Both the position numbers and the translations under genes were made by a program. Positions 15,736 through 24,198 of a stretch of 64,000 nucleotides of DNA are shown one piece after another. Origin of the DNA: Bog-159 sp050008575 (lineage in GTDB: Bacteria > Acidobacteriota > Terriglobia > Bryobacterales > Bryobacteraceae); the NCBI GenBank assembly GCA_050008575.1, contig JBEKMJ010000036.1, positions 10,541 to 74,540 of the forward strand, written 5' to 3'. Position 1 is the stretch's first letter. Each line of letters begins with the position of its first letter. The notes beneath the pieces are model-generated. The model was not told the origin of the DNA and ran no database searches. It was given only the letters and a program-made list of their open reading frames with translations.

Positions 15736-16779
15736 ATGAAAACTTTGGAGAAGCTGCAAGAAACACGCTGTACGCGAGGCCGGATTCGCCGCGCACTCGG
15801 CCTCACGATCGGATTGGCCATTGTGGGGATGGCCGCCACGCCCGTCGAAGTCCTGGCGCAAGGAATACCCCCGTTTGTTTGGAATCCTAGCGGTTCCTTC
15901 CCGTACGACAACGGAGCCCTCCCGTCCCTGGCAGTGCAAGGGACCACCATAGTCGAGGTACATCAGTCCGAGTCGGGCGTTACCGGGCCCCTCTTTTACC
16001 ATACTGGCCAAATCCTGGCCAATGGAACGGTACAATGGGCCGCCAGCTCGTTTATGTACGACAATGGCGCGGCGCCGTCGGTGGCCGTGAGCGGCACTTC
16101 AGTGATTGAGGTTCATCAATCGGACGCTTCGGCAGTTGGACCGCTCTATTATCACACGGGCAAGATCCAGTCCAATGGCACCATCACATGGGCGGGCAGC
16201 TCGTTCAAGTATGACAATGGCGCGGCGCCGTCCGTGGCAGTGGCCGGCTCGACTATTGTCGAGGTGCACCAGGGCCAAACCGGCGTGGGTCCACTGTGGT
16301 ACCGCACAGGCGAAATCCAGCTTAATGGCACCGTCAAATGGGACTCCGGCGGCGCTTTGAAGTACGACAATGGCGCTCAACCGAGGGTGGCTATAGGCGG
16401 ATCGACGATCCTGGAGGTACATCAGGCGGACTCAGGCGTTGTCGGCACCCTCTATTACCACGCGGGCGAAATCCAGGCCAATAGCACGGTACTGTGGGCC
16501 GGCAGCTCATTCTCCTATGACACCGGCATTGCTCCCTCGATAGCGGTGTCCGGCCCGACAGTCGTAGAGGTGCATCAAGCCGTCACCGGCGTTGGTTCCC
16601 TCTATTACCACACGGGCGGTATTCAGGGCGACGGCACCGTAACATTTTCCTCCAGCGGCGCCTTCCCGTATGACACCGGTCTCACGCCTGGCGTGGCTGT
16701 CTCGGGCCCGACCATCCTGGATGTGCATCAGTCAGCCACTGGAGTCTCAGCCCTCTACTATCACACCGCGGCTTATTAG
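15736..16779 (+). CDS. Secreted protein made of six exact 51-residue repeats, candidate six-blade propeller
   Basis: A 347-residue protein with a cleavable signal (basic MKTLEKLQETRCTRGRIRR, hydrophobic core, end near VEVLAQG). The rest is six repeats of the pattern YDxGxxPxVAVxGxTxVEVHQ, xGxLYYHTGxIQxNGTVxW. The Tyr codon of the YDNG/YDTG motif falls at 15904, 16057, 16210, 16363, 16516 and 16669, exactly 153 bases apart each time. The N-terminal FVWNPSGS supplies the strand missing from the last repeat, as in propeller closure. I do not recognise the family. The ATG at 15736 follows GGAGA at 15726-15730; an in-frame ATG at 15703 is the alternative. It lies between a sensor kinase and a response regulator. 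Confidence 0.8.
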   Translation: MKTLEKLQETRCTRGRIRRALGLTIGLAIVGMAATPVEVLAQGIPPFVWNPSGSFPYDNGALPSLAVQGTTIVEVHQSESGVTGPLFYHTGQILANGTVQWAASSFMYDNGAAPSVAVSGTSVIEVHQSDASAVGPLYYHTGKIQSNGTITWAGSSFKYDNGAAPSVAVAGSTIVEVHQGQTGVGPLWYRTGEIQLNGTVKWDSGGALKYDNGAQPRVAIGGSTILEVHQADSGVVGTLYYHAGEIQANSTVLWAGSSFSYDTGIAPSIAVSGPTVVEVHQAVTGVGSLYYHTGGIQGDGTVTFSSSGAFPYDTGLTPGVAVSGPTILDVHQSATGVSALYYHTAAY

Positions 16780-16789
16780 AACAGCTAAA

Positions 16790-16832
16790 CCCGCCCTCCG
16801 ACGGTAGCGGCTCGGCCGATTCGGAGGGCGGG
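16790..16832. terminator. Hairpin with 12-base perfect stem after the repeat protein
   Basis: CCCGCCCTCCGA at 16790-16801 pairs with TCGGAGGGCGGG at 16821-16832. The 3' arm is the beginning of a family B repeat. There is no T-tract, so this is a possible rho-independent-like end or mRNA-stabilising structure rather than a textbook terminator. Confidence 0.45.
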
Positions 16833-16864
16833 CAATTATGCCCGCAGCCGGCTTTTAGCCGGCT
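16823..16864 (+). repeat. Family B double-hairpin repeat
   Basis: Second copy of the unit seen at 11002: GGAGGGCGGGC, AATTATGCCCGC, AGCCGGCTTTTAGCCGGCT. It lies between the repeat protein and the response-regulator gene. Confidence 0.8.
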
Positions 16865-16915
16865 CTAGCAGCGCCTTCGCAAAGCATTACACTGAAGCGT
16901 GTACAGGATGACATA

Positions 16916-17572
16916 GTGGGGGGAATATCTGAAGCGGTCATCGGAGTGGCGGTTGTCGAAGACCAAAAGGAGATGCGCGAAGGTATCGCGTTCCTGATCA
17001 ACCATACCGACGGCTTCGAGTGCCGGCATGCCTATGCCTCGATGGAGGCTGCCCTGGAGGGAATCGGGGACAATCCGCCGCGCGTCGCCCTTATGGACAT
17101 CGGCCTGCCCGGACTCAGCGGCATCGAAGGAGTCCGGATTCTGCAAGCGCGTTATCCATCGATTGCGCCGGTCATGCTGACGGTATTCAAGGACGACGAC
17201 CGGATTTTTCAGGCCATCTGCGCGGGCGCCTGCGGATACTTGCTGAAACAGACGCCGCCCGGCCGGCTGATGGAGGCGGTGAAGCAGATCGCCGAGGGCG
17301 GCGCAGCCATGTCTCCGGAAGTGGCCATGCGCGTAGTGAAGTTGTTTCGCCAAACGCCGCCGCGCGAAGCCGGTTCCGCGGGCCTTTCGCCGCAGGAGAT
17401 GCGTCTGTTGAAGCTGCTCACCGAAGGTCATCACACCAAGACGGCAGCCGCGGAACTAGGCATCAGCGTGCACACGGTCACCTTTCACCTGCGATCGATT
17501 TATGAAAAGCTGCACGTGCATTCGCGTTCGGAGGCGGTGGCGCGCGCGTTGCGGGAGGGTCTGGTGCATTGA
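16916..17572 (+). CDS. NarL/LuxR-type response regulator
   Basis: A 218-residue two-domain regulator. The receiver domain carries VVEDQ (acidic pocket), phospho-acceptor Asp61 in VALMDIGLPG, MLTVFKDDD (Thr switch) and YLLKQTPP (Lys). The C-terminal LuxR helix-turn-helix is HHTKTAAAELGISVHTVTFHLRSIYEKLHVHSR. HisKA_3 kinases phosphorylate regulators of this class, so the propeller kinase at 12477 is the best candidate partner, with the secreted repeat protein between them a candidate target. The start is a GTG at 16916 with little ribosome-site support; the family motif begins about 10 residues in. Confidence 0.9.
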   Translation: MGGISEAVIGVAVVEDQKEMREGIAFLINHTDGFECRHAYASMEAALEGIGDNPPRVALMDIGLPGLSGIEGVRILQARYPSIAPVMLTVFKDDDRIFQAICAGACGYLLKQTPPGRLMEAVKQIAEGGAAMSPEVAMRVVKLFRQTPPREAGSAGLSPQEMRLLKLLTEGHHTKTAAAELGISVHTVTFHLRSIYEKLHVHSRSEAVARALREGLVH

Positions 17573-17631
17573 AGGCGCCGCCCATTGGGATTCAACCCGA
17601 TCTGAACTACCATACACTGGGAGGCACCCCA

Positions 17632-19569
17632 TTGTTCCGCGCAGCATTTCTCTCTTTGTTTTTTGCCGCGGCCATGGCCGCACAGGATGACGCGCTGGCC
17701 GGCCGCGTCGGCAACACCGGCTTCGTGCAACTGACGGCCGAGAGTTTCGCTAAACTCTCGCCGCGCGAGCAGGCTTTGGCTTACTGGTTGAGCCAGGCGT
17801 CCATCGCCACCGATCCCATAATCTACGGCCAGATGTCGCGATTCGGGCTGCGCCAGAAGCGGCTGCTCGAAAGCATCCTCGAAAACACGCCCACGCATCC
17901 CAAGAGCATTGTCGATTTCGCCATGCTGTTCTGGGCCAACAAAGGAAATCACAACGAGCTGACGTCGCAGAAATTTCTGCCCGAATGCACGTTTGAGGAA
18001 TTCAAGGCCGCCGCCGGACCGAAGCTGGCCGCGGAAGTCGACGCGCTGAAAGCGTCGCTGTTCGACCCGGATTTCGAGCGGATGATCACGGCCAAGAGCC
18101 CGCGCGGCGCGCTCGACATTTTGCAGGCCAGTTCCAACGATTTCTACTCCGCGGGACTCAGCCTGGTGGATATTCAAGGCTTCCACGAGCGGTATCCGTT
18201 GAACTCACGCCTCGCCAAAGGGCCGGACGGCAAGCTGCGCGAAGAGGTCTACCGCGCCGGGACGCCGGATGGCAAAGTGCCGCCGGGCCTGTACGCGGAG
18301 TATCTGCGTAGAGCCAACAGCGCGCTGGAGCATGCTCGCGCTTACGCCGCTCCGCCGCAGGCGGCCGCGATCGGTTCGCTGATCCGTTTTTATCAGACCG
18401 GGGACCCGCACGATTGGGTGCAATTCGGCATCGACTGGGTGCGGGACAACCCGGCCGTCGATTTCGACAACGGCTTCATCGAAGTGTATCGCGACGCGCG
18501 CGGCGCCAAAGGCAGTTCGCAGAGTTTCGTCACCGTCACCGACGAAGCCCTGGCCAGCCGCATGCGCAAGCTGTCGGACAACGCGCAGTACTTCGAAGAC
18601 CACGCGCCTTGGCTCGCCGAGTACAAGATGCAGGGCGTGAAGCCGCCGGTGGCCAAGGCCGTGGAAGCGCTGATCGAAACGGGCGACTTCCATGTGAGCA
18701 CCATCGGCGACAATCTGCCCAACGAAAACGAGGTGCACGAGAAGTACGGATCGAAGAGTTTCATGTTCACCGGCAGCATCCACGCTTTGGAGCATGCCAC
18801 CGGTTCCGGGCCGTTGGATGAGTTTGCAGCTTCGCCGGAGGAGATCGCCCTCGGCAGGAAATATGGCGACGAGGCCGGAGCCTTGGTGACGGCCCTGCAC
18901 GAAGTCATCGGTCACGGGTCGGGCAAGCTCAGCCCGAAGCTGACTCACGAGCCCAGCTACTACCTGAAGGAATACTTTTCCACGTTGGAGGAGGCGCGCG
19001 CCGACTTGATGGCGCTGTGGAATGCCTTCGATCCCAAGCTGCGGGAGCTGGGGCTGGTCTCCAGCCCGGACGTGGGCAAGGCGATGTACGATTCTGCCGC
19101 GCGGACCGTGTTGATGCAGTTGCGGCGCATCCTGAAGGGCGACACCATCGAAGAGGACCATCAGCGCGGCCGCCAGTTGATCGTCCGCTACATCATGGAT
19201 AAGACCGGCGCCATCGAGCAGATCGAGCGCGGCGGCAAGACTTATATGGCCGTGCGCGATTACGACAAGATGCACCAGGGGGTGGGGATGCTGCTGGCCG
19301 AATTGATGCGCATCAAGGCGGAGGGCGACTATGACGCGATCAAGGCGTTGGTGGATCGCTACGGCGTGCATTTCGATCCCAAAGTACGCGATCGGGTGGT
19401 CAGCCGCTATGCGAAGCTCAACATACCGACTTACTGGGCAGGCATCAATCCGCAACTGACCGCGTCATTCGCCGCGGATGGAAAAGTCGTGAAGGTGACC
19501 ATGTCGTATCCGCGCGACTATATGCGCCAGCAACTGGACTATTCCGCTGAAAACCAGCCCAGCAGATAG
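17632..19569 (+). CDS. Dipeptidyl-peptidase III-like zinc peptidase (M49), exported
   Basis: A 645-residue metallopeptidase. HEVIGHGSGK at about residues 423-432 is the M49 zinc motif (HExxGH in place of HExxH), and EEARAD at about 453 supplies the second glutamate. M49 enzymes release dipeptides from the N-terminus of short peptides. The TTG at 17632 is preferred: GGGAGGC lies at 17619-17625 with a proper spacer, and the protein then opens with a signal peptide (LFRAAFLSLFFAAAMAAQ). The longer frame from 17569 adds 21 residues lacking this. It is therefore likely periplasmic, unlike eukaryotic DPP III. It is co-oriented with the upstream regulator. Confidence 0.88.
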   Translation: MFRAAFLSLFFAAAMAAQDDALAGRVGNTGFVQLTAESFAKLSPREQALAYWLSQASIATDPIIYGQMSRFGLRQKRLLESILENTPTHPKSIVDFAMLFWANKGNHNELTSQKFLPECTFEEFKAAAGPKLAAEVDALKASLFDPDFERMITAKSPRGALDILQASSNDFYSAGLSLVDIQGFHERYPLNSRLAKGPDGKLREEVYRAGTPDGKVPPGLYAEYLRRANSALEHARAYAAPPQAAAIGSLIRFYQTGDPHDWVQFGIDWVRDNPAVDFDNGFIEVYRDARGAKGSSQSFVTVTDEALASRMRKLSDNAQYFEDHAPWLAEYKMQGVKPPVAKAVEALIETGDFHVSTIGDNLPNENEVHEKYGSKSFMFTGSIHALEHATGSGPLDEFAASPEEIALGRKYGDEAGALVTALHEVIGHGSGKLSPKLTHEPSYYLKEYFSTLEEARADLMALWNAFDPKLRELGLVSSPDVGKAMYDSAARTVLMQLRRILKGDTIEEDHQRGRQLIVRYIMDKTGAIEQIERGGKTYMAVRDYDKMHQGVGMLLAELMRIKAEGDYDAIKALVDRYGVHFDPKVRDRVVSRYAKLNIPTYWAGINPQLTASFAADGKVVKVTMSYPRDYMRQQLDYSAENQPSR

Positions 19570-19632
19570 TGGGGCAGGCTCGCAGCCTGCGCGGGCCTCG
19601 TAGGCCCGCTCTTCGGCGAGCGAAGCTCGCCC
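19569..19632 (+). repeat. Family A palindromic element, starting in a stop codon
   Basis: GTGGGGCAGG begins on the last base of the TAG stop of the M49 gene. Three hairpins follow: CAGGCTCGCAGCCTG, GCGGGCCTCGTAGGCCCGC and GGCGAGCGAAGCTCGCC. Confidence 0.8.
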
Positions 19633-19690
19633 CTGGAGTTTCTACATTTTGTCCGCGGCCAATCGAGCGTCAAGCGGCGCCATGCGCCGT

Positions 19691-20344
19691 CTATGGCAGG
19701 GCAGGCCACTTCCCCAATAGCGCCTTAACCTCCGGATACTTCACTCGCGCGTATTCCAGCTTGGTTTTCGCCTCATCGCTCCACTTGCCCTCGTCGGTCA
19801 GCACGGTCCCCAAAACCAGGTTGGCCTTAAACGAGTAGCTATGCAGCTTCATCGCCTGGCGCGCCACGGCTTCGGCCTCCGCGTAGCGCTTCTGGCCTGT
19901 GAGCAACGCCGCCAAGTTGGTGAACGCCACCACGTGCTCCGGATTCGATTGCATCAGACGCCGGAACACCTGCTCGGCTTCGTCATTCTTGCCGGCCGCT
20001 TCCAACTCCAGCGCAAGGTTGTTCCAAGCCTCAAAGTACAGAGGATCGAGGGCCACGGCCTCCCGGTACGCCGCGATGGCTTCATCCTGCTGTTTCTTCT
20101 TGGCCAGGTGCTCCGCTTTTTCCGCGGCCTTGCGCGCCGCGCGCACTGGCTCGTGCGGCGTAATCGGGTGCTTGGCAATAGTTGGGTCGTCGGCCGCTTC
20201 AAAGCTGGCCGGCCCCAGGCTTGACCGGCTTTCGCTGGCGGGCGTCAACGCACGGGTTTGGTCGGTCGTCATACCGCGGTTCTGTGCCAGCAGCCCCGCC
20301 GTCAGTAACAGACTTCCCGAGGTAAAGAACAAAAGGCAGCGCAT
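19691..20344 (-). CDS. Secreted TPR-repeat protein
   Basis: A 217-residue protein: signal peptide (MRCLLFFTSGSLLLTAGLLAQ), a linker, then about three tetratricopeptide units (EAIAAYREAVALDPLYFEAW, NDEAEQVFRRLMQSNPEH, RYAEAEAVARQAMKL). TPRs are protein-protein docking surfaces; no enzyme domain is present. The ATG at 20344 follows GGAGGG with a 7-base spacer; the in-frame ATG at 20365 is less likely. It lies 22 bases after the larger TPR gene, which suggests one operon and perhaps one complex. Confidence 0.82.
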   Translation of the reverse strand: MRCLLFFTSGSLLLTAGLLAQNRGMTTDQTRALTPASESRSSLGPASFEAADDPTIAKHPITPHEPVRAARKAAEKAEHLAKKKQQDEAIAAYREAVALDPLYFEAWNNLALELEAAGKNDEAEQVFRRLMQSNPEHVVAFTNLAALLTGQKRYAEAEAVARQAMKLHSYSFKANLVLGTVLTDEGKWSDEAKTKLEYARVKYPEVKALLGKWPALP

Positions 20345-20366
20345 CCGCAGTCCCTCCGGCTCCATT

Positions 20367-21581
20367 TTACTTCTTCTGCAGCATTTTGCCGAGCTCGGCC
20401 TCTTTCGCCTCTTTCACCTGCGCGCCTTTGGCGAAGGCCTCCTTGCTGCCCTCCACATCGCCTTTCTGCCGCAACAACTGCCCCAGCGTGTTGTAGGGTC
20501 CCGGATCGCCCGGATCCAAGCGGATCGCCGTGCGCAACGCCGCTTCGGCGCCCTCGCGATCGCCCTTTTGTTTCAGCGCCGTTCCTAGCATGAAATAAGC
20601 CTGGGCGTAATCGGGGCGCACGGCGATAGCGGCTTGCATCTGTTTGGCGGCTTCGCCGAAGGCGCCGGTCTGCCAATACGCGATGCCCAGCGTATAGTGC
20701 GCTTCGGCCATGTTGGGGTCCAGTTCCATGGCCCTTTGCAGTTCGGCCGTGGCTCCCTCAATATCGTCCTTGTTCTTCAGCGCCACGCCCAGATCGTAAT
20801 GCGCGCCGGCGAGATCCGGTTCCCGTTTGATAGCCTCCCGCAACTGTTCCACCGCCTGGTCCAGGTCGCCCTTCTGAATGCAGGCAAACCCCAGGTTGAC
20901 GCGCGCCATGTTGTAGGAGGGGTCCGCATCCAGGATCTTCCGGAACTGCGCGATACCTTCATCCGCGCGGCGCGTCTTCACCAGCATGGTACCCAGGTTA
21001 TTGCGCGCGTCCGGATCGGCGGGATTCAGATCCACGGCATGTTGGTAGGCATCCACGGCGGCGCTCAGATCGCCCGTATTCTGGTAGACCACTCCCAGTT
21101 CGTTCCACGCGTCCCAGTGCTTGCCATCTGCCGCGACGGCAGCCTTCAGATGCGCCAGCGCACCCGCGTCTTCGCCCTGCGATTTCAGGGCTACCCCCAG
21201 CTTGTACTGGTATTCGAAGTTGCCGGGATCGAGCGCCGCGGCGCTCTGCAGATGAGGAATACTGAGGCCGGGATTATCCTCCAGCCAATAGACTGCGCCC
21301 AGGTGGTACTGCGCCGGCGCGAACTTCGGGTCCAGATCGAGGGATCGCTGGAAGCTCCGGATGGCTTCCTCGCGCCGATTAAGAACTGCCAGCAGAAAGC
21401 CCACCTGGTCTTGCAGGTGCGCCGATTTGGGGTCCAGGTCGGCCGCCTGTCGATAAACCGCGAGTGCGCCGACGGCGTCGCCCTTCGCCTTCAGCGCCGC
21501 ACCGCGTTCCTCCAGTTCCTGCACCGAATCGGCGGCGTGAGACAATATGCACAGCGCCAGGAGTACCGCGAGAAATCGCAC
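20367..21581 (-). CDS. Secreted multi-TPR protein
   Basis: A 404-residue exported protein: a short signal (FLAVLLALCILSHAA) and then about ten contiguous 34-residue TPR units with the usual W-LG-Y-A-P pattern, for example GDLSAAVDAYQHAVDLNPAD and AFGEAAKQMQAAIAVRPDY. The start is a GTG at 21581, with TATAAT 8 bases upstream, so a leaderless or very short-leader transcript is likely. Its role is unknown beyond scaffolding. It is divergent from the winged-helix membrane protein at 21731, with 149 bases between. Confidence 0.85.
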   Translation of the reverse strand: MRFLAVLLALCILSHAADSVQELEERGAALKAKGDAVGALAVYRQAADLDPKSAHLQDQVGFLLAVLNRREEAIRSFQRSLDLDPKFAPAQYHLGAVYWLEDNPGLSIPHLQSAAALDPGNFEYQYKLGVALKSQGEDAGALAHLKAAVAADGKHWDAWNELGVVYQNTGDLSAAVDAYQHAVDLNPADPDARNNLGTMLVKTRRADEGIAQFRKILDADPSYNMARVNLGFACIQKGDLDQAVEQLREAIKREPDLAGAHYDLGVALKNKDDIEGATAELQRAMELDPNMAEAHYTLGIAYWQTGAFGEAAKQMQAAIAVRPDYAQAYFMLGTALKQKGDREGAEAALRTAIRLDPGDPGPYNTLGQLLRQKGDVEGSKEAFAKGAQVKEAKEAELGKMLQKK

Positions 21582-21589
21582 TTGGCTCT

Positions 21590-21595
21590 ATTATA
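21590..21595 (-). promoter_or_regulatory. -10-like hexamer TATAAT, 8 bases before GTG start
   Basis: A perfect -10 consensus on the minus strand adjacent to the start of the multi-TPR gene. No Shine-Dalgarno sequence fits between. Confidence 0.45.
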
Positions 21596-21730
21596 CTGGA
21601 CGGTGGGGAACTGGTTTCAGGAAAGCGATGCTGCCGCGCCGCGGAGTGCTTGGGGCCGGCCGCGAAACTTGTTACTTGACTCCGCGTCCCGTTTTGCATA
21701 GACTTAGCGGTATTGTTAATCTTGCGTTAA

Positions 21731-22978
21731 ATGAAGGATACTGGGGCCACTAGCGTCGAACGGGAGGCATTGCACTCTCAAATCGAGAAGTTGAACCGCA
21801 GCAGCATCCTGCATGGGTCGGAGTCTCTGTGCAAGCTCCTCAAGTATTTGGGCGAGCACTCGTTGGATGCGCCGGGATCGTCTTTGAAGGAGTACCAGAT
21901 CGCCACCGAAGTCTTCGGCCGCCCTCCCGATTTCGATTCCCGGGTGGATTCCACGGTGCGCGTGCAGACCGGCCGTTTGCGGTCTAAGCTGGCCGAATAT
22001 TATGCCGGCGAGGGAGTGCCGGATCGCCTGGTGATCGAGATCCCCAAAGGCGCTTATTCGCTCACCTATCACATCCGGCCGCCGGTGGAGACGCCGGCGC
22101 CTCCACCCGCCGCGCCATCCGGCCCCAAGTCTCCGGCGACGCGGTCTTATCCGCTTTCCTGGTTCCTGGTCTCCATCGCCATCGGCGCCGCGGCCGCGGT
22201 GGCGGGCACCATCATGGCGACCCGTTTCATGGCGCCGCGGCCGGTGGTCGGGAACGAGCAGCCGGCGCCCGCGCTAAAGGCTTTTTGGGGCGCTTTTTCC
22301 AATGGTCCGGAGCCGCCGCTGGTGGTTTACAGCAACGCCGAGTTCGTCGGCAGGCCTGAGGCGGGTCTTCGGTATTTCAAGCCCAGCCTGGACGCCGGCA
22401 AGCCCATTATGGATCACTATACGGGCGTCGGGGAAGTGATGGCCGTCCACGAGCTCGATCAGGTATTCGCCAGCCTGAAACATGAGCTGCATATCAAGCG
22501 GGGAAGGCTGCTGGCTTGGGACGACGCCAAGAACAGCGATCTCATCTTCATCGGCTCCCCCTCCGAGAACCTCTCCCTACGCGAGCTGCGCGGCACGCGG
22601 GATTTCGTTTTCGCCCGCAAACCCTCCGCTCCCCGCAAGGGCGACCTGATGATTTCCAATCTTCATCCCGCCGCCTCCGAGCAGGCCTCCTATCTCGCAT
22701 CGGACGGGCTCATCACCGAGGATTATGCACTGGTAGCCCTCACCTCCGGCCCGAACCCGAGCCACCGGGTCCTGATCCTGGCTGGGATCACCACCTTCGG
22801 CACGCAGGCGGCGGTCGAGTTTGTGTGCCGGGCGCAGCGCTTGGACGAGTTGATTTCAAAAACCGGTCCCGCACCGTTTGAAGCCCTGCTGCGCGTGAAG
22901 GTGAGCGGCGGTGTGCCCGTGCAGTCGGATCTGTTGATTTGGCACGTTCACACCTGGGGTAGCGAGAGCACGAACTAA
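21731..22978 (+). CDS. Membrane-anchored winged-helix (transcription-regulator-like) protein
   Basis: A 415-residue protein. Residues about 20-120 form a predicted winged helix of a type common in acidobacteria (LKYLGEHSLDAPGSSLKEYQIATEVFG, then STVRVQTGRLRSKLAEYY and IEIPKGAYSL), close to the OmpR/CadC-type DNA-binding fold. A Pro/Ala linker leads to one membrane helix (about 143-168), and a 240-residue C-terminal domain faces the periplasm. The topology resembles CadC/ToxR one-component sensors: DNA-binding inside, sensor outside. The ligand is unknown. No kinase or receiver is attached. The start has no clear ribosome site. Confidence 0.75.
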   Translation: MKDTGATSVEREALHSQIEKLNRSSILHGSESLCKLLKYLGEHSLDAPGSSLKEYQIATEVFGRPPDFDSRVDSTVRVQTGRLRSKLAEYYAGEGVPDRLVIEIPKGAYSLTYHIRPPVETPAPPPAAPSGPKSPATRSYPLSWFLVSIAIGAAAAVAGTIMATRFMAPRPVVGNEQPAPALKAFWGAFSNGPEPPLVVYSNAEFVGRPEAGLRYFKPSLDAGKPIMDHYTGVGEVMAVHELDQVFASLKHELHIKRGRLLAWDDAKNSDLIFIGSPSENLSLRELRGTRDFVFARKPSAPRKGDLMISNLHPAASEQASYLASDGLITEDYALVALTSGPNPSHRVLILAGITTFGTQAAVEFVCRAQRLDELISKTGPAPFEALLRVKVSGGVPVQSDLLIWHVHTWGSESTN

Positions 22979-22986
22979 CCGGGCTA

Positions 22987-23130
22987 GTGGGGCAGGCTCG
23001 CAGCCAGGCTCGCAGCCTGCGCGGGTTCTCCAGAACCCGCTCCTGGCGTGCTTTGCTTGCCTGTGGGCGCGTGTAGCTTGCCCTTGGGCGGGTCTGGAGA
23101 CCCGCCGCAGGCGTAGACGCCTGCCCCACC
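22987..23130 (+). repeat. Family A palindromic element, longest copy
   Basis: It begins GTGGGGCAGG and ends CCTGCCCCAC. The first hairpin is partly duplicated (AGGCTCGCAGCC twice). Further hairpins include GCGGGTTCTCCAGAACCCGC, GCGGGTCTGGAGACCCGC and AGGCGTAGACGCCT. It fills most of the gap between two convergent genes. Confidence 0.85.
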
Positions 23131-23170
23131 AAATGGCCAATTTCCAGTAGGAGAGCGGCTTCCTTCTGGC

Positions 23171-24175
23171 CTAGCGCACACGGATCCGGACGCGCATCGC
23201 TCCCGTATATTGATCGGCGCCGCCGTAATATCCCGTCAAGTCGAGTGGGTCTCCCGATCGCGCCGTCGCACCTTCGAGAAAAATCACGTTCGGCACCGTG
23301 CCCACGCGCTCCCACACCAACCCCGGCAGTATAAATGGCTTTTCGCAACGCGCCAGTACGCGCCGGGGATCGGCCTTGTCGAACAGTATCCAGCCGGGTC
23401 CGTAGACCAGCTTGTCGTTGGCGCCGTTGTAAAGCAGCAGAATGCCCGCGTTGGTCACCTGCGGCGGCGGCCCCGGCTCCATAACGCGGTCGTCGAACGC
23501 GGCCGGCCGGCGGTCGAGCACCGGCTGTTTGGTGGCATCGGACCAGTGCAGCAGGTCATCCGAAGTGGCCAGACCCATATAGTCGCGATCCTTCCCGTCG
23601 GAATCCTTGCGCGTCCCCAGATAGTACATCCACCACTTTCCGTTGACGCGCTCCGGCACGATGGCGCCCGACTTGGTCCAGCCCGTGGTCCACGCGCCCT
23701 TATATGCCGGCAGAATCACGCCTTGCCGGCGCCAGTGCCGCAGGTCCGGCGAAGTCGCCAGGCACAGTTGCGCGTCGTGCAGGTTGTAGCCGGTGTAAGT
23801 CATGTAATAAATCGCACCGATGCGCAGTACGCGCGGATCTTCCACCCCGCCGCCCCGTTCGTATGGCGCGGCGGGCCCCAGCACCGGCTTGGGATCGACC
23901 TTGAAATGCAGCCCGTCCACGGATTCCGCGTAGCCGATCCGGGACGTGCCATGGGCGTCGCGCGCGCGGAACAGCAGCACAGTCTTACCACCGGCTAGGA
24001 TCGCCGCCGGGTTGAACGCGCCGGATGCCATCCAAGGCGGCGCGGCGGGCCTCAGCACCGGCTGATCGCTCAGGCGCTCGGCTTCGATAGCGACGGAGCT
24101 GGCGGCCGCGGGCGGCGCGGTCTGCTGCGGGGCAAGCAGCGCCGCGAATAAAGTCGAAATAATTCCGATATACAT
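23171..24175 (-). CDS. GH130-type glycoside phosphorylase/hydrolase, exported
   Basis: A 334-residue five-blade propeller enzyme. Motifs match GH130: FNPAAI, VLLFRARD, SRIGYAESVDGLHF, GGGVEDPRV (catalytic Asp), MTYTGYN, KSGAIVPE, a FDDRVMEPG block, and a final YYGGADQ. GH130 enzymes act on beta-mannosides, mostly by phosphorolysis, although some members are hydrolases. Here a signal peptide (MYIGIISTLFAALLAPQQ) predicts export, which favours a hydrolase because phosphate-dependent action is unusual outside. The start at 24175 is preferred over 24214 because of the signal peptide and because the longer form would overlap the divergent trehalase. Confidence 0.82.
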   Translation of the reverse strand: MYIGIISTLFAALLAPQQTAPPAAASSVAIEAERLSDQPVLRPAAPPWMASGAFNPAAILAGGKTVLLFRARDAHGTSRIGYAESVDGLHFKVDPKPVLGPAAPYERGGGVEDPRVLRIGAIYYMTYTGYNLHDAQLCLATSPDLRHWRRQGVILPAYKGAWTTGWTKSGAIVPERVNGKWWMYYLGTRKDSDGKDRDYMGLATSDDLLHWSDATKQPVLDRRPAAFDDRVMEPGPPPQVTNAGILLLYNGANDKLVYGPGWILFDKADPRRVLARCEKPFILPGLVWERVGTVPNVIFLEGATARSGDPLDLTGYYGGADQYTGAMRVRIRVR

Positions 24176-24187
24176 GGCTTTAAGTAA

Positions 24188-24193
24188 TATACT
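24188..24193 (+). promoter_or_regulatory. -10-like hexamer TATACT between divergent GH130 and trehalase
   Basis: It lies 5 bases before the TTG start of the trehalase and within a 23-base gap between two divergent starts. The complement reads TATATTACTT toward the GH130 gene, so one AT-rich block may serve both directions. Confidence 0.4.
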
Positions 24194-24198
24194 GTTTC

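Noticed and set aside
18205..19455. A 416-codon minus-strand frame opposite the M49 peptidase
   Set aside because: Shadow of a gene with intact HEVIGH and EEARAD motifs.
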